Below, piece after piece: positions 6,724 through 15,163 of a stretch of 15,845 nt of DNA. The translations under genes were made by a program, and so were the position numbers. Numbering within the stretch: position 1 is the first letter of the stretch; every line of letters starts with the position of its first letter. A model generated the notes under the pieces. It did no database searches. It saw only the letters and a program-made list of their open reading frames with translations, and was not told the origin of the DNA. The stretch is from Pancytospora philotis (lineage: Eukaryota; Microsporidia): assembly GCA_023647555.1 (NCBI GenBank), contig JALRLY010000205.1, forward strand, positions 1-15,845. Direction: 5' to 3'.

Positions 6724-9123
6724 ATGCGATACCTGGCAGCAGCTTTACCACTGGCAGGGTCTTTTGTCTGCGCCAAAATCAGCCTGGGAGAGGCCGTTCA
6801 TGCCGTTAAAACCTGGCATAAGCAAGACGACGCGGGCAAGCTGTGGGTCCATCCCGCGGGCCCCCTGAACATTCTGTGCGGCCATGCAGCTGTCAACAAC
6901 AATGCGGCTGCGAAGAAGCGAGTGCTCTCTCCGCCAATACAAGCCGCATACGTGCTAGAGGAGGCAGTAGATTTATCGAAGCGCGCCCGTACAGATTTCG
7001 AGAGGGATTTCAAATACGGCAGAGAGTCGGAAAAGGACGAGGTCTGCAGGTTTGCCTGCACAGAGAAAATGGACTATCTGCATGCTTACTACAAGGCGCT
7101 CAAGGCTTTATTTGGAATTACAAGANGTAGTGCGGACGTAGAAAATGACCAGGACGTGCCATTTCATGTTTGCGCCCGCCGGCTGCTGCGCACTGACGGT
7201 GAGCGTGCCCAATTTTTTGCGGCGCTGCTTCTGCTTGCCAGCGGCGAAGAGATCGGGGCCAGCTACGAAAAGCAGACAGCGACTGGTGAGAATCAGCCGG
7301 AAGCCTCTCGCATCTTACTAACCTGCAAGAAAGGCACCCTACTGGAGCTGGACGCGAAAATGAGCGACCTAGACGAATTGTGGACTGTCGTCGAGTTTTT
7401 CGCCAAGCACGACAGCACCGACGTGGAACGATTTGGTCTGCACTACACCGACGGCCCGTGCTTCCTCGTACAAGCGTATCTCTGTGCGTATGCGGACAGC
7501 TGCGCGTTCATTGGCGACGTTTTTGGCTGTGTCGATGCCATTCTCGCGGACCTTTACTTCCGCCCCGAGCTGGATGCTGCGCGCGGCCGATTCTTCACGG
7601 CCGATGAAAAGCTGCTTGAGGAGTATTCCGAGCAATACGCTGTGCTTGATAAGATTAGCGCAATCAGCAGTTCTGCAGCTAGCTACGATTTTACACTCGA
7701 TGGCGATGATCGCGCATTTTTGGTAGATTCCATTGAAGAAATGGGCAGTGACAGCGCGCCCCTTCTTTTTCGTCTGATCCGTGACATTGCCGTGAGGCTC
7801 CTCAGCAAGACCGACAGGGTCTCGTTGCCTAACGCGTACACCGCTGAAGTGGAAAGCGCGCGCGATCCGATGGCGCTATACGATGCGCTCACCCGCTGGC
7901 TCGCCTACATACCACTGTGCTCTGAGAAGGATCTGATGGCGGCGGTCGACCAGCTGCTCCCTGCGTTGATAAGGCTGCTGAACCAAGAGAATCATCGCGG
8001 CGGGGCGGCAAATGAGTCGGCCGGCAGCTCTAACCCGCCGAATAGTTCTTCGGGCGCCTCTGGGTCGTCTCTCAGCGCTAAGCATCCGATCGTGCTGCTC
8101 ATCGCAAACATGCTGTCCATCGAGCCCTCCGGGGAATATGGATGCGTGGAGAGGAGATATTGGTTCTTGCAGATTGTGCTCACCAACTGCGCCGGCAGGC
8201 GTTCGGAGCTCTTTCCCAACATTCGCACTCAACCGGTGTTGGATCGCCCCGAGTCTGATATCAAGTCGAGGCTTTGGACTGAGAAAAAGTGGTGGGCTCA
8301 GTCGGGCAGATCTGTTCCAAACTACGCATTGCAGTTCCTCAAGCGGTTCGTTGCCGCCAAGCCCGTGGGGAGCAATGCCATGGAGGAAAATATAGCACCG
8401 AGTGGCCGCCCTTTAGGCGGCTTTGATGATCTTAACTCGGCGCTGCGCCAAGCGTTAGAAGTGTTTATAAGGTGCAGGCACACTGAGGGCATCGAGTTTC
8501 TGCGCGGCTACGCCATGCCTGATGCCAGCAGCGGTACGCTGGAGGGCAGGCTTGATAAGGCCAGATGGTTCCGCATGGCAATCAAGAATCGGTTCTACAG
8601 CGAGGCCCGCTGGGTGTGCGAGAGCTGGACCGATTTTGAGTACGCCCAGTTCAACGATGCGCATGGTAAGTGCCGTGGTTTGACTGTGCGTAACTCGCTG
8701 CCATCGTTGTCAGACACCCTCATTGCTGAGATATTCCCCGAGGGTGCCACGCCGGCGAGCATCAGGACGCTTGTGGGGCTGTTTGCGAAGCTGGCGGATA
8801 TTACCAATGATTACGACGGTATCTGCGATGCGCTCAAAGACAACGCGGACGCACTAGATACCGCGTTTGTGGCAGAGTCGTGCCAAGTGTCCCTCGAAGG
8901 GGCTTTGCCTAGGCCCTATGTGAGGTCGCTATACTCCCGAGATGCCGATGATGTGGTGTCGAGCCGACTTTTTGGGCTTGAACGTTTGAAGAAGCGCACA
9001 AGTGAGATGAAGGCGTTTTGCGCCGCGAAGATCGACTCAGGAGCGAGCGTTGAGGAATTCTTTTGCAACTGCGAGCGGAAGCTGGCGGAGCGTAGGAAAG
9101 CTATGTTAAAAATCGCCTACTGA
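6724..9123 (+). CDS. Secreted protein of the same family lacking the central segment (799 aa)
   Basis: This is a paralog of the 1089-residue protein. Residues 1-17 are a signal peptide of the same length ending SFVCA. Conserved blocks follow in the same order: PAGPLNIL (44-51), RAQFFAALLLLA (161-172), VVEFFAKH (222-229), YTDGPCFLVQAYLC (241-254), EEYSEQY (299-305). At about residue 312 it passes directly to sequence matching residue 590 onward of the longer protein (LIRDIAVRLLSKTD at 351-364, LTRWLAYIP at 389-397), so the Cys-Val-Glu segment is missing. Residues 422-453 are a Ser/Gly/Asn-rich linker. The C-terminal part (FYSEARWVCESW at 624-635, FCNCERKL at 780-787) matches the relic at 1-812. 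One ambiguous base, n at 7126, makes residue 135 unknown but does not break the frame. A TATA box and AGCCCC sit just upstream and AATAAA just downstream, so it looks expressed. Function unknown; a host-exposed role is inference. Confidence 0.9.
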   Translation: MRYLAAALPLAGSFVCAKISLGEAVHAVKTWHKQDDAGKLWVHPAGPLNILCGHAAVNNNAAAKKRVLSPPIQAAYVLEEAVDLSKRARTDFERDFKYGRESEKDEVCRFACTEKMDYLHAYYKALKALFGITRXSADVENDQDVPFHVCARRLLRTDGERAQFFAALLLLASGEEIGASYEKQTATGENQPEASRILLTCKKGTLLELDAKMSDLDELWTVVEFFAKHDSTDVERFGLHYTDGPCFLVQAYLCAYADSCAFIGDVFGCVDAILADLYFRPELDAARGRFFTADEKLLEEYSEQYAVLDKISAISSSAASYDFTLDGDDRAFLVDSIEEMGSDSAPLLFRLIRDIAVRLLSKTDRVSLPNAYTAEVESARDPMALYDALTRWLAYIPLCSEKDLMAAVDQLLPALIRLLNQENHRGGAANESAGSSNPPNSSSGASGSSLSAKHPIVLLIANMLSIEPSGEYGCVERRYWFLQIVLTNCAGRRSELFPNIRTQPVLDRPESDIKSRLWTEKKWWAQSGRSVPNYALQFLKRFVAAKPVGSNAMEENIAPSGRPLGGFDDLNSALRQALEVFIRCRHTEGIEFLRGYAMPDASSGTLEGRLDKARWFRMAIKNRFYSEARWVCESWTDFEYAQFNDAHGKCRGLTVRNSLPSLSDTLIAEIFPEGATPASIRTLVGLFAKLADITNDYDGICDALKDNADALDTAFVAESCQVSLEGALPRPYVRSLYSRDADDVVSSRLFGLERLKKRTSEMKAFCAAKIDSGASVEEFFCNCERKLAERRKAMLKIAY

Positions 9124-9139
9124 AGCTACTGATAACTTC

Positions 9140-9145
9140 AATAAA
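9140..9145 (+). terminator. AATAAA poly(A) signal
   Basis: AATAAA begins 17 bases after the TGA of the 799-residue gene (9121-9123), which implies a very short 3' untranslated region. Confidence 0.6.
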
Positions 9146-9451
9146 GTCATTTCAATATCGGTTGTATATATCCAGCAGTCTGAGAGACACTGGAATCCAT
9201 GTAGAGTGTGGTGGATCGTGTTTAACGCATCGCACCAACTGGCGATCCTGTGGCTGCAGCTCTGATTATTCAGATATTTAGGCAGCGGTACGGCTAGGCT
9301 GTATCAGCCGTCCTTGTGGTACCGTGTCCGTCACATGCAGTGATCAGCACGGCTACTGAATGCAGTCTTGATGGGAGGGTGAGTGCAGACTGGGAAGAAA
9401 TCTGCTTGCACCAGTACAATGAGCAGCCGATAAGTGGTCAGATCGCGGGAA
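9146..9451. other. Spacer between the 799-residue gene and tag 2
   Basis: About 300 bases of mixed composition. A + strand frame from 9316 runs into the tag but has no recognisable content. I see no gene or RNA here. Confidence 0.5.
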
Positions 9452-9535
9452 GCGTGGGTATGGAGCCGCCGGCAGGCTCAAAGAAGCCGATGCAAGTCCC
9501 TCGCGCGCAGCTGGGACCCATTAAAGTATTGTGAA
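9452..9535 (+). repeat. Repeat tag copy 2 (subtype A)
   Basis: The first hairpin, GAGCC-GCCGGCA-GGCTC, is perfect (9463-9479). The second is GTCCC (9496-9500) with GGGAC (9513-9517), also a perfect 5-bp stem with a CGCGCG-containing loop. It is followed by ATTAAAGTATTGTGA. This is the clearest copy with both stems intact. Confidence 0.8.
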
Positions 9536-10004
9536 TAGCATGTTTGAATTATTTACCCGTGTAATTATCAGCTGGGCGGCGCACTCTGGGCGGTGCGCAG
9601 TGCGGTTGATGTGGGTGGTGAGCTTGACTAAGACTGGTGAGCGATCGCACAAGTTCAGTGATCGGGTATTCGGCATCCAGACAGCATGATCAAATACTGG
9701 ATGGAATTGCGCCGGCTGTCTGGGCTTGTAGAGCTGTATTTGGGCCTTTAGGTCTGTGCGAGAAAAGTGGTGGGTCCTGACACGGGCTCGGCGAGCGGAA
9801 AAGTTGGTTGCAGACACTTCAGCAGCACCAGATCAGAGAGCGGATCGCCAGAACAGAGCACCTTTGGATCAGCAAACAGGCGAAGATCGCCCCAGAGCCA
9901 GGCTCAGCAGGCAGGCCGAGTGACTAAGTATTACTGCGATCAGTTTTGAGATTAAACTCGAAAAAGGCTCTGAGAAGCCACTACAGAGCACGGGAAAGCA
10001 GTTT
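9536..10004 (+). repeat. Repeat module 2 (subtype A)
   Basis: It is homologous to module 1 and closest to module 4. It contains ATTATCAGC..GGGCGGCG near the start, GGGCTTGTAGAGCTGTATTT (9721-9740), a GTGGTGGGTCCTGACACGGG block, GCACCTTTGGATCAG near 9858, and ends TTTGAGATTAAA then CGGGAAAGCAGTTTAA near 9945-10006. No coding content is recognised. Confidence 0.75.
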
Positions 10005-10936
10005 AATAGTGTACGCGCATCTATTAAAAGTGATCGATTAGTATTTTAGGCGTCATCCTAGCGGCCTCATTGTGAGCCTGTTGAGCAGAAGCGCTGTCAT
10101 CTCTTCATTCAGCCTGAAAAAAAATCGCCAGATAGTATATTGACAACAGACTGGTATATTGCACTAACCAGTGAGGCGTTTTGCACTACACCTTGTGCGG
10201 TAGCCTGCAGCAGGCCTGGATGCATTTTGGCGCTTTTGCTCTGGGCGAACTGAGCCCAAGAAAAAATTCCATTGTGAGCCCCGACAGAAACGGGAGGAAC
10301 GGCCGGTGCAGAGAACGCCGCGGACTACGCCGTGCGGCCGGCAGTTGGGAGCCCCCTGCGACACAGCAGGCGCGATGGGAGGGTTCTACGCTGCCTGGGC
10401 ACGAGCCCGATCAATCACGTGTGAGTGCCGAGGAGCAAGCTGTCCGGCCAGCTGATCTTGTTGTGCGGTCTGCCTGCTCGTGGTCGCGGATCGCCCGGGC
10501 GGGCAATCTGTGGATCTGCCTCTTGTGGTGTGCGCTGGCCTAGGGACTCGTTGCTCTGCGTGTGCTAGGCAGTGTGGGGCAGTTGGTCGGTCTGGGTGCC
10601 GCGAGATGCCTGCTGCTGTCGCGGTGCCGGGTGCGCTGCTTCTGCCTGACGCCTTGTGCGGGGCGGCCGGCCTGCCTCTGTGCGCGGCCTGGCTACGAAT
10701 AAATTGTGGATGCCCTGTGCGCTGTCTTGTCTTTGCTGTTGTCTTGCTCTGCGACCGATCGGTGCGAGCGCTCGTTGATCGTTGTTGCACTGGCGCATGT
10801 CTGCGCAGCTGTGGTCGGTTCTCGGGCACGGTTTCTGTTGGTGCATTGGCACGAGGTGTGTGGGCGCGCTGGGATTCGCGCAGCGCAGTCCTCTGGGCGG
10901 TCCAAGCGGTGCACTGGCACTGCAGCGACCGCCGCC
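10005..10936. other. GT-rich spacer after module 2
   Basis: This is homologous in part to 13574-14591: shared blocks include GCACTA or GCACGA after CAGACTGGTAT, AACGCCGCGGACTACGCCG, GTGAGTGCCGAGGAGCAAGC (10421-10440 and 14022-14041), and AATAAATT at 10698 and 14367. From about 10440 the + strand is strongly G/T-rich and A-poor. Frames of up to about 200 codons exist on both strands but are Cys/Val/Gly/Arg-rich or Pro/Ala/Gln/Arg-rich, as expected from the composition alone. I do not call a gene. Confidence 0.6.
10471..10505 (+). other. Hairpin, counterpart of the one at 14072-14109
   Basis: TGCCTGCTC (10471-10479) pairs with GGGCGGGCA (10497-10505): nine pairs, two of them U-G wobbles if read as + strand RNA. 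The homologous place in the next superunit forms a perfect 10-bp stem. Confidence 0.5.
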
Positions 10937-11020
10937 GCGTGGCCCCAGAGCCGCCGGCAGGCTCAGAAAGCCAATGCAAGTCCTTCGCGCGCTGCTGGGA
11001 CCCAGTAAATTATTATCGTG
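10937..11020 (+). repeat. Repeat tag copy 3 (subtype B)
   Basis: Hairpin GAGCC-GCCGGCA-GGCTC at 10948-10964 is perfect. The second stem, GTCCT with GGGAC, closes with one U-G wobble. It ends CCCAGTAAATTATTATCGTG, the subtype B ending shared with copy 5. Confidence 0.8.
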
Positions 11021-11483
11021 AGAATATTCTACTTGTCTGTCTGCAGCCTAATCAGCCGGCGGGAATTCTCAGGCGCGAGAGCCAACGTTTCGAGGTATCG
11101 ATAACTGCTGAATGGCGATCGTAGAACGGTCGGAAAAGCGTGATAATATTGTGTTTAATTGCGGTGCGGTGCGATCAGCAGCCTGGCCGGACTGCATTGA
11201 TCGGTGCACAGCGGTATGAGCGTATTTGGGCCGACAAGTCCTAGCGAGAACGCGGAGAGCCTGACGGGAGAGTGCAGAGAGAAAGCGCGTTGTGGACGCC
11301 GAGGTGGCACCAGACCAGAAGACTGGCAGTCAGAGCAGTGTACTTTTGATCAGAAAATAGGCTCATGTGGTTTTAGAGATTGAAAGTGCAGGCGAGCTAA
11401 AGGACTGAGCATCAAAACGGGTATTTTGAGATTTAGGGTTTGAGAGAGCGGGAAAGCTTGTACAGAGCAGGAAAAGGTAGTTT
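11021..11483 (+). repeat. Repeat module 3 (subtype B)
   Basis: Closest to the module after tag 5 and more distantly related to modules 1, 2 and 4. Shared blocks are ACCAGA, GTGTACTTTTGATCAG near 11338, GCATCAAAACGGGTATTTTG, AGATTTA near 11430, and CAGAGCAGGAAAAGGTAGTTT at 11463-11483. No coding content is recognised. Confidence 0.7.
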
Positions 11484-13015
11484 AGGAGTGTAAAACCGCA
11501 CCACAAGACTGATCAACGGTGCAACAGGCATCAGCTCGGGGTTGCTGCGGCTGGCCGATTTGATCGACCGCGACTTTCCGCCTGTGCTCAGAGAGTCGGC
11601 AAAACTTTTGGGAAAAACGCCTAGTGTGCTTGGGCAGAGTTTGAAATCAAGACTCTGTGCCAGAGCGGCAGAGACCGGTAAAAAATGTTGAACAGAGCAG
11701 AGAACGGTTGGACGAACCAGCGAAAACAAGCGAAGGTGTTTGGAGGCGTACTGACAGCACGGGCACGTAGAGACGGGTGCACTTTCTGGGTTTTGGCCTG
11801 GGGCCTGGCAGTCGCAGTGCGGTGTTCTGGCTGTGTGGCACGTGTCGCCGTGGTGTTCCCCTGTGCTCTCGCCGCCTCTCGTGCTTTGATCAGATTTCCC
11901 GCGCAAAAATATTTAAGCCGGTGAAAAATTTGCCCTGATCCCCGCGCGCCGCAGCACCTCCAGCAGGCTTCGGCCATCACCCATGGTCATCCGGCGCGCG
12001 GCGGGTCTGCGGGAAGGTGGTGGGGCCGGCAATCGAGCAGATGTGGCGGCGCAGCCACTGAGGGCGCGGGTGGCTGCTGCTGCCTGTCGCGGGATGGTTG
12101 CTGTGGCTGTTGTTGCTGTGCGATCCGCGGCGCAGCGGAGCATTTATTGCTGTTGGTGGGCAAGCTCTGGAGGCGTCGAGCTTGCCGTATTGCCTTACTG
12201 TTGAATTGTTGCTGCCTGTGACGATTTGTGGCGATTTCTGAGGCGGCGAATTTGCACTGGGAGCTTTGGCCGCAAATGGCTGTGTGTGCGATTGACGGTG
12301 CTCGTGCGGCGCTGTGGTGCTTTGCATTTGGTGCGCGCGGGCAGAAGGCGCTCGATCTGGTGCTTCTGGTGCCAGGTCGGCCTTCTTGTATTTTTTGGCT
12401 TGTGGTTTCTGCGCATTGGCTGGTGTTCTTCGGATTGCCATTTCAGTGCGTGGAAAGTCCTGCCGCCTTGCTCTCTTTTCGGTTTCTGTCTCGAGAGCAA
12501 GGGAATCAATGCACAGCTTGTCGTGGGCAGCATTGATTGTGCAGTCTGTTCAGTGCTTTAATAAGTCTGAACGGCTGTAGAATTGTGCGGGGCAGCTTTT
12601 TGTAGAGCGGGCTTGTAAAAATGTTGGCGGAGTTTTTGTCAGCATTTTGGTTGTTGTTTGATTTTTTGATGTGCGGTGGTGACCCTGTGGGCATCTTTGC
12701 AGTCATATTTGGACGGTGGGTGGCTGCGGGTCGATTCTTCTTTGTGTGTTTCCTGTGCGAGCAGAGATTCGCGTGGAGAAGTCTGGATTATTTTTGTCGT
12801 TGTTGTTGAAGCTTGGGCGGTGGTTGTGGAACTATCTGCTATTTATTTTGGTGCTGGTCTTGCATTGGTGCTGTTTGTGCACCGTGCGCTGTTTAATTTG
12901 GTCTTGTTGCCCATGTGGGCGCTTCAAGTGGCTGTTTGGCCCCATTCTGAGCGTTTTGCCAGGCCGTGTGCTGCTTTGGTCGGCCGGTGGGCTTGCCAGT
13001 GTCTGTTGCAGACGA
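11484..13015. other. Long spacer after module 3, GT-rich in its right part
   Basis: From 11484 to about 11880 it aligns with 15164 to about 15560; beyond that the two diverge. On the - strand a 157-codon frame (11433-11906) stays open, and its aligned partner in the other copy has a frameshift, which argues against a living gene. From 11960 the + strand is rich in G and T, and several - strand frames (11913-12143, 11977-12441, 12195-12533) are Pro/Ala/Thr/Gln/Arg/His-rich, as that composition predicts. A + strand hydrophobic frame at 12676-13077 runs into tag 4 and is of the same kind. No gene is called. Confidence 0.55.
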
Positions 13016-13100
13016 GCCGCGAGGCCCCAGAGCCGCCGGCAGGCTCAAAGAAGCCGATGCAAGTCCCTCGCGCATAGCTGGGATCTATTAAAGTATTACG
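13016..13100 (+). repeat. Repeat tag copy 4 (subtype A)
   Basis: Hairpin GAGCC-GCCGGCA-GGCTC at 13030-13046 is perfect. The second stem, GTCCC with GGGAT, closes with one G-U wobble. Ending CTATTAAAGTATTACG is subtype A. It is nearly identical to copy 2 and starts 3567 bases after it. Confidence 0.8.
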
Positions 13101-13573
13101 AAAAGCGGCTGTAGGTATTTAATCTATATTATTATCAGCCGGGCGGCGTGCTTTGAGCGGTGAGCAGTGCGGTTCGACGTGGCAGAGAGAGCCTGACTGA
13201 GACCGGTGGGCCGTCGCACGAGCACAGTTGTTGTGTGTATAATGACCAAATAATATTATCGGATGCTGTATTGGACTGTGCTCGGCTGTCTGGGCTTGTT
13301 GACCTGTATTTTAATATTGAAGTCTGTGTGGAGAGAGGTGGCGGGCCTTGGCACAGGCGCGTAGAGCGGAAAAGTTGGTTGTGGGCACTGTAGCAGTGGT
13401 AGATCGGAGAGTGGATTGCCGGGACGGCGCACCTTTTGGCCAGGAAACAGACGCAGGCGGTCCGCGGGTCGGACACAGTGAGCAGGCCGAGTGACTAAAT
13501 ATTGGTGCGATCAGTTTTGATATTAAATCTGAAAATGCGCGGAGAAGCCACCACAGAGACCGGGAAGGCAGTT
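13101..13573 (+). repeat. Repeat module 4 (subtype A)
   Basis: Closest to module 2: ATTATCAGCCGGGCGGCG near 13131, GGCTGTCTGGGCTTGTTGAC near 13282, GCACCTTTTGGCCAG near 13429, GAGCAGGCCGAGTGACTAAA near 13480, then TTTGATATTAAA and CGGGAAGGCAGTTTAA at about 13516-13576. No coding content. Confidence 0.75.
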
Positions 13574-13702
13574 TAATGGTGTGAGTACATCTATCAAAAA
13601 TAATAGCACAGTATTTCTGATATTATTCTGGTGTCCATATTGTGGACCTGTGCGGTGAGAGCGCCGTCAGACCTTCATCCAGCTTGTGTAAAAATGGCCA
13701 GT

Positions 13703-13723
13703 CAGTCTATTATCGACAGACTG
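13703..13723. other. Small inverted repeat
   Basis: CAGTCT (13703-13708) and AGACTG (13718-13723) form a 6-bp stem around an AT-rich 9-base loop. The matching site near 10130-10156 keeps only an outer CCAG/CTGG, so conservation is weak. Confidence 0.4.
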
Positions 13724-13881
13724 GTATTTTGCACGAGAGAGCGTACCGGGTGGTGAATCAGTGCGTATTGCAGCTTGCGCGTGCGCTTGCGACGAGCCTA
13801 GAAGTGCCTTGGTGCGTGTGCTCTGGGCGGACCGAGTCCAAGAAAAATTTCCATTGTGGACCCCGACAAACACGAGAGGAC

Positions 13882-13908
13882 CGCCGGCGCCGGGATTGCG
13901 CGCCGGCG
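13882..13908. other. Perfect 9-bp GC inverted repeat
   Basis: CGCCGGCGC (13882-13890) and GCGCCGGCG (13900-13908) flank a 9-base loop. The homologous position near 10300 lacks it, so it was gained here or lost there. Confidence 0.6.
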
Positions 13909-14071
13909 CGAACGCCGCGGACCACGCCGTGCGGCCGGCGGTCGGGCCGTCTCCTGCGACGCAGCAGGGGGCGCGCAGAAGGACCCGTTGTTGCCCTGCA
14001 CGGGCTTGATCGTGTGCGAGTGTGAGTGCCGAGGAGCAAGCTGTCCGGCCAGCTGGAGCGTGGAGTGGTCT

Positions 14072-14109
14072 CTGCCTGCCCGCGCGCTTGGGATTGCCCG
14101 GGCAGGCAG
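14072..14109 (+). other. Perfect 10-bp hairpin in the GT-rich spacer
   Basis: CTGCCTGCCC (14072-14081) pairs with GGGCAGGCAG (14100-14109) around an 18-base loop. The counterpart at 10471-10505 keeps nine pairs using two wobbles. Confidence 0.6.
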
Positions 14110-14591
14110 CAGCATGGGCTGCATTCGTTGTTGTCGGGGCGCCCTGCGGTGCCACGGCTGGGCTGGTGTGGGCATCGGCCTGGTCGGGGCGTTGCTGCCG
14201 GAGCTCCCAGCTGTGCTGCGGTCGGCCGGTCGTGGAGCTCTGGTCGGGTGTGGGAATCTGCCGGAGCGGCTTCTGCCCGCGCGGCTGCGAATCTTCCCTG
14301 GTGCGCTCTTGGGACGGCGCTGGTGGCCGGTCTGTGTCTGTGCGCGGGCCTGGCCGCCAGTCTGTCAATAAATTATCCCGGTCTTGTTTCTCTTTGGTGT
14401 TGTGCGGGCTGGTGCTCTGCTGTTGTTGCGGGCGGCTCTTTCTGCCTCGGGTAGTGCTCGCCCGTTGGCGCCGGGCGGAGACCCACGCGGCAGCTGCTGA
14501 AGCGGCGGGCCTTGGTGGGGCGCTCGGAAGCGGGCGTGTGTGCCGTTGCTGCCCGCCAAATGGGCCCGCAGCATCGGATTGGCTGGCCGGC

Positions 14592-14681
14592 GAGCCGCGT
14601 GGCCCCAGAGCCGCCGGCAGGCTCAAGAAAGCCAATGCAAGTACTGCGCGCGTGTCGTTGGACCCAGTAAATTATTATCAT
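14592..14681 (+). repeat. Repeat tag copy 5 (subtype B)
   Basis: Hairpin GAGCC-GCCGGCA-GGCTC at 14608-14624 is perfect. The second stem is broken (GTACT against TGGAC). Ending CCCAGTAAATTATTATCATG matches copy 3. It starts 3660 bases after copy 3. Confidence 0.8.
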
Positions 14682-15163
14682 GAGTATGTGTAGATTGTGT
14701 ATCAGCATTATTATCAGCAGATTGTTCGGGGGAGAGGAGATCTGGGCGGCAACAGCCGGTTTGAAGCGCTGATAACTGCACAGAGGGAATTGCAGGACTG
14801 GCAGCGAACCACGTCACTGCGGCATCTGATCGTAGCACGGTGTGATCAATGGCCTGATCAGACTGCCGTGGCCTGTGAGCAGCTGTACAAGCGTACTCTG
14901 GCTCACAAGACCTAGTAAGGAAAAGTGTAAGCTCTAGTAAGAGGGTGCAGAGGTGAAAAGCGAGTGGGAAAAGCCAAGGTAACACCAGATCGAAAGAGGA
15001 ACAGCCAGGGTGGAGTACCTTTTGATCAGTAAGCAGGTGCACGAGGTCTTAAAGCTCGGCGGCGCGGGTAGGTTGAGAAGCTGCGCATCAAAACAGGTAT
15101 TTTTGAGATTTAATATTCAAAAGCGTTCAGGAAGCTGGTAGAGAGCGAGAAAAAATAGTTTGA
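14682..15163 (+). repeat. Repeat module 5 (subtype B)
   Basis: Closest to module 3: ACACCAGATC near 14981, GAGTACCTTTTGATCAG near 15013, GCATCAAAACAGGTATTTTT near 15085, TTTGAGATTTAA at 15102-15113, and GAGCGAGAAAAAATAGTTT at about 15143-15161. No coding content. Confidence 0.7.

Larger units (their letters stand above)
13574..14591. other. GT-rich spacer after module 4
   Basis: Diverged counterpart of 10005-10936. The left part keeps colinear blocks; the right part keeps composition more than sequence. A - strand frame of 322 codons (13667-14635) opens with TTG, is Pro/Ala/Arg/Gln/Ser-rich, crosses tag 5 and is not matched by an equally long frame in the homologous spacer, so I treat it as a product of the skewed composition. 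Confidence 0.55.

Noticed and set aside
7126..7126. Ambiguous base n that could hide a frameshift in the 799-residue gene
   Set aside because: The frame matches the paralog on both sides of this base, so it is a single uncertain call, not a break.
10386..10979. 197-codon - strand frame rich in Arg, Thr, Ala and Gln
   Set aside because: Low complexity, non-ATG-like context, overlaps the tag and is not conserved as a frame in the next superunit.
10480..11124. Long + strand frames rich in Cys, Val, Gly and Trp that read through tags (also 14022-14693 and 12676-13077)
   Set aside because: Composition follows from GT-rich DNA, the frame through the tag differs between copies because of single-base indels, and copy 4 has an in-frame stop in the tag.
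11977..12441. 154-codon - strand frame starting with ATG, Lys/Pro/Ala/Gln-rich front, gag-like in composition
   Set aside because: No zinc knuckle, protease or reverse transcriptase motif nearby on either strand; composition alone explains it.
13667..14635. 322-codon - strand frame
   Set aside because: TTG start, Pro/Ala/Arg/Gln-rich, runs through tag 5, and has no equal in the homologous spacer at 10.0-10.9 kb. Explained by the A-poor + strand.
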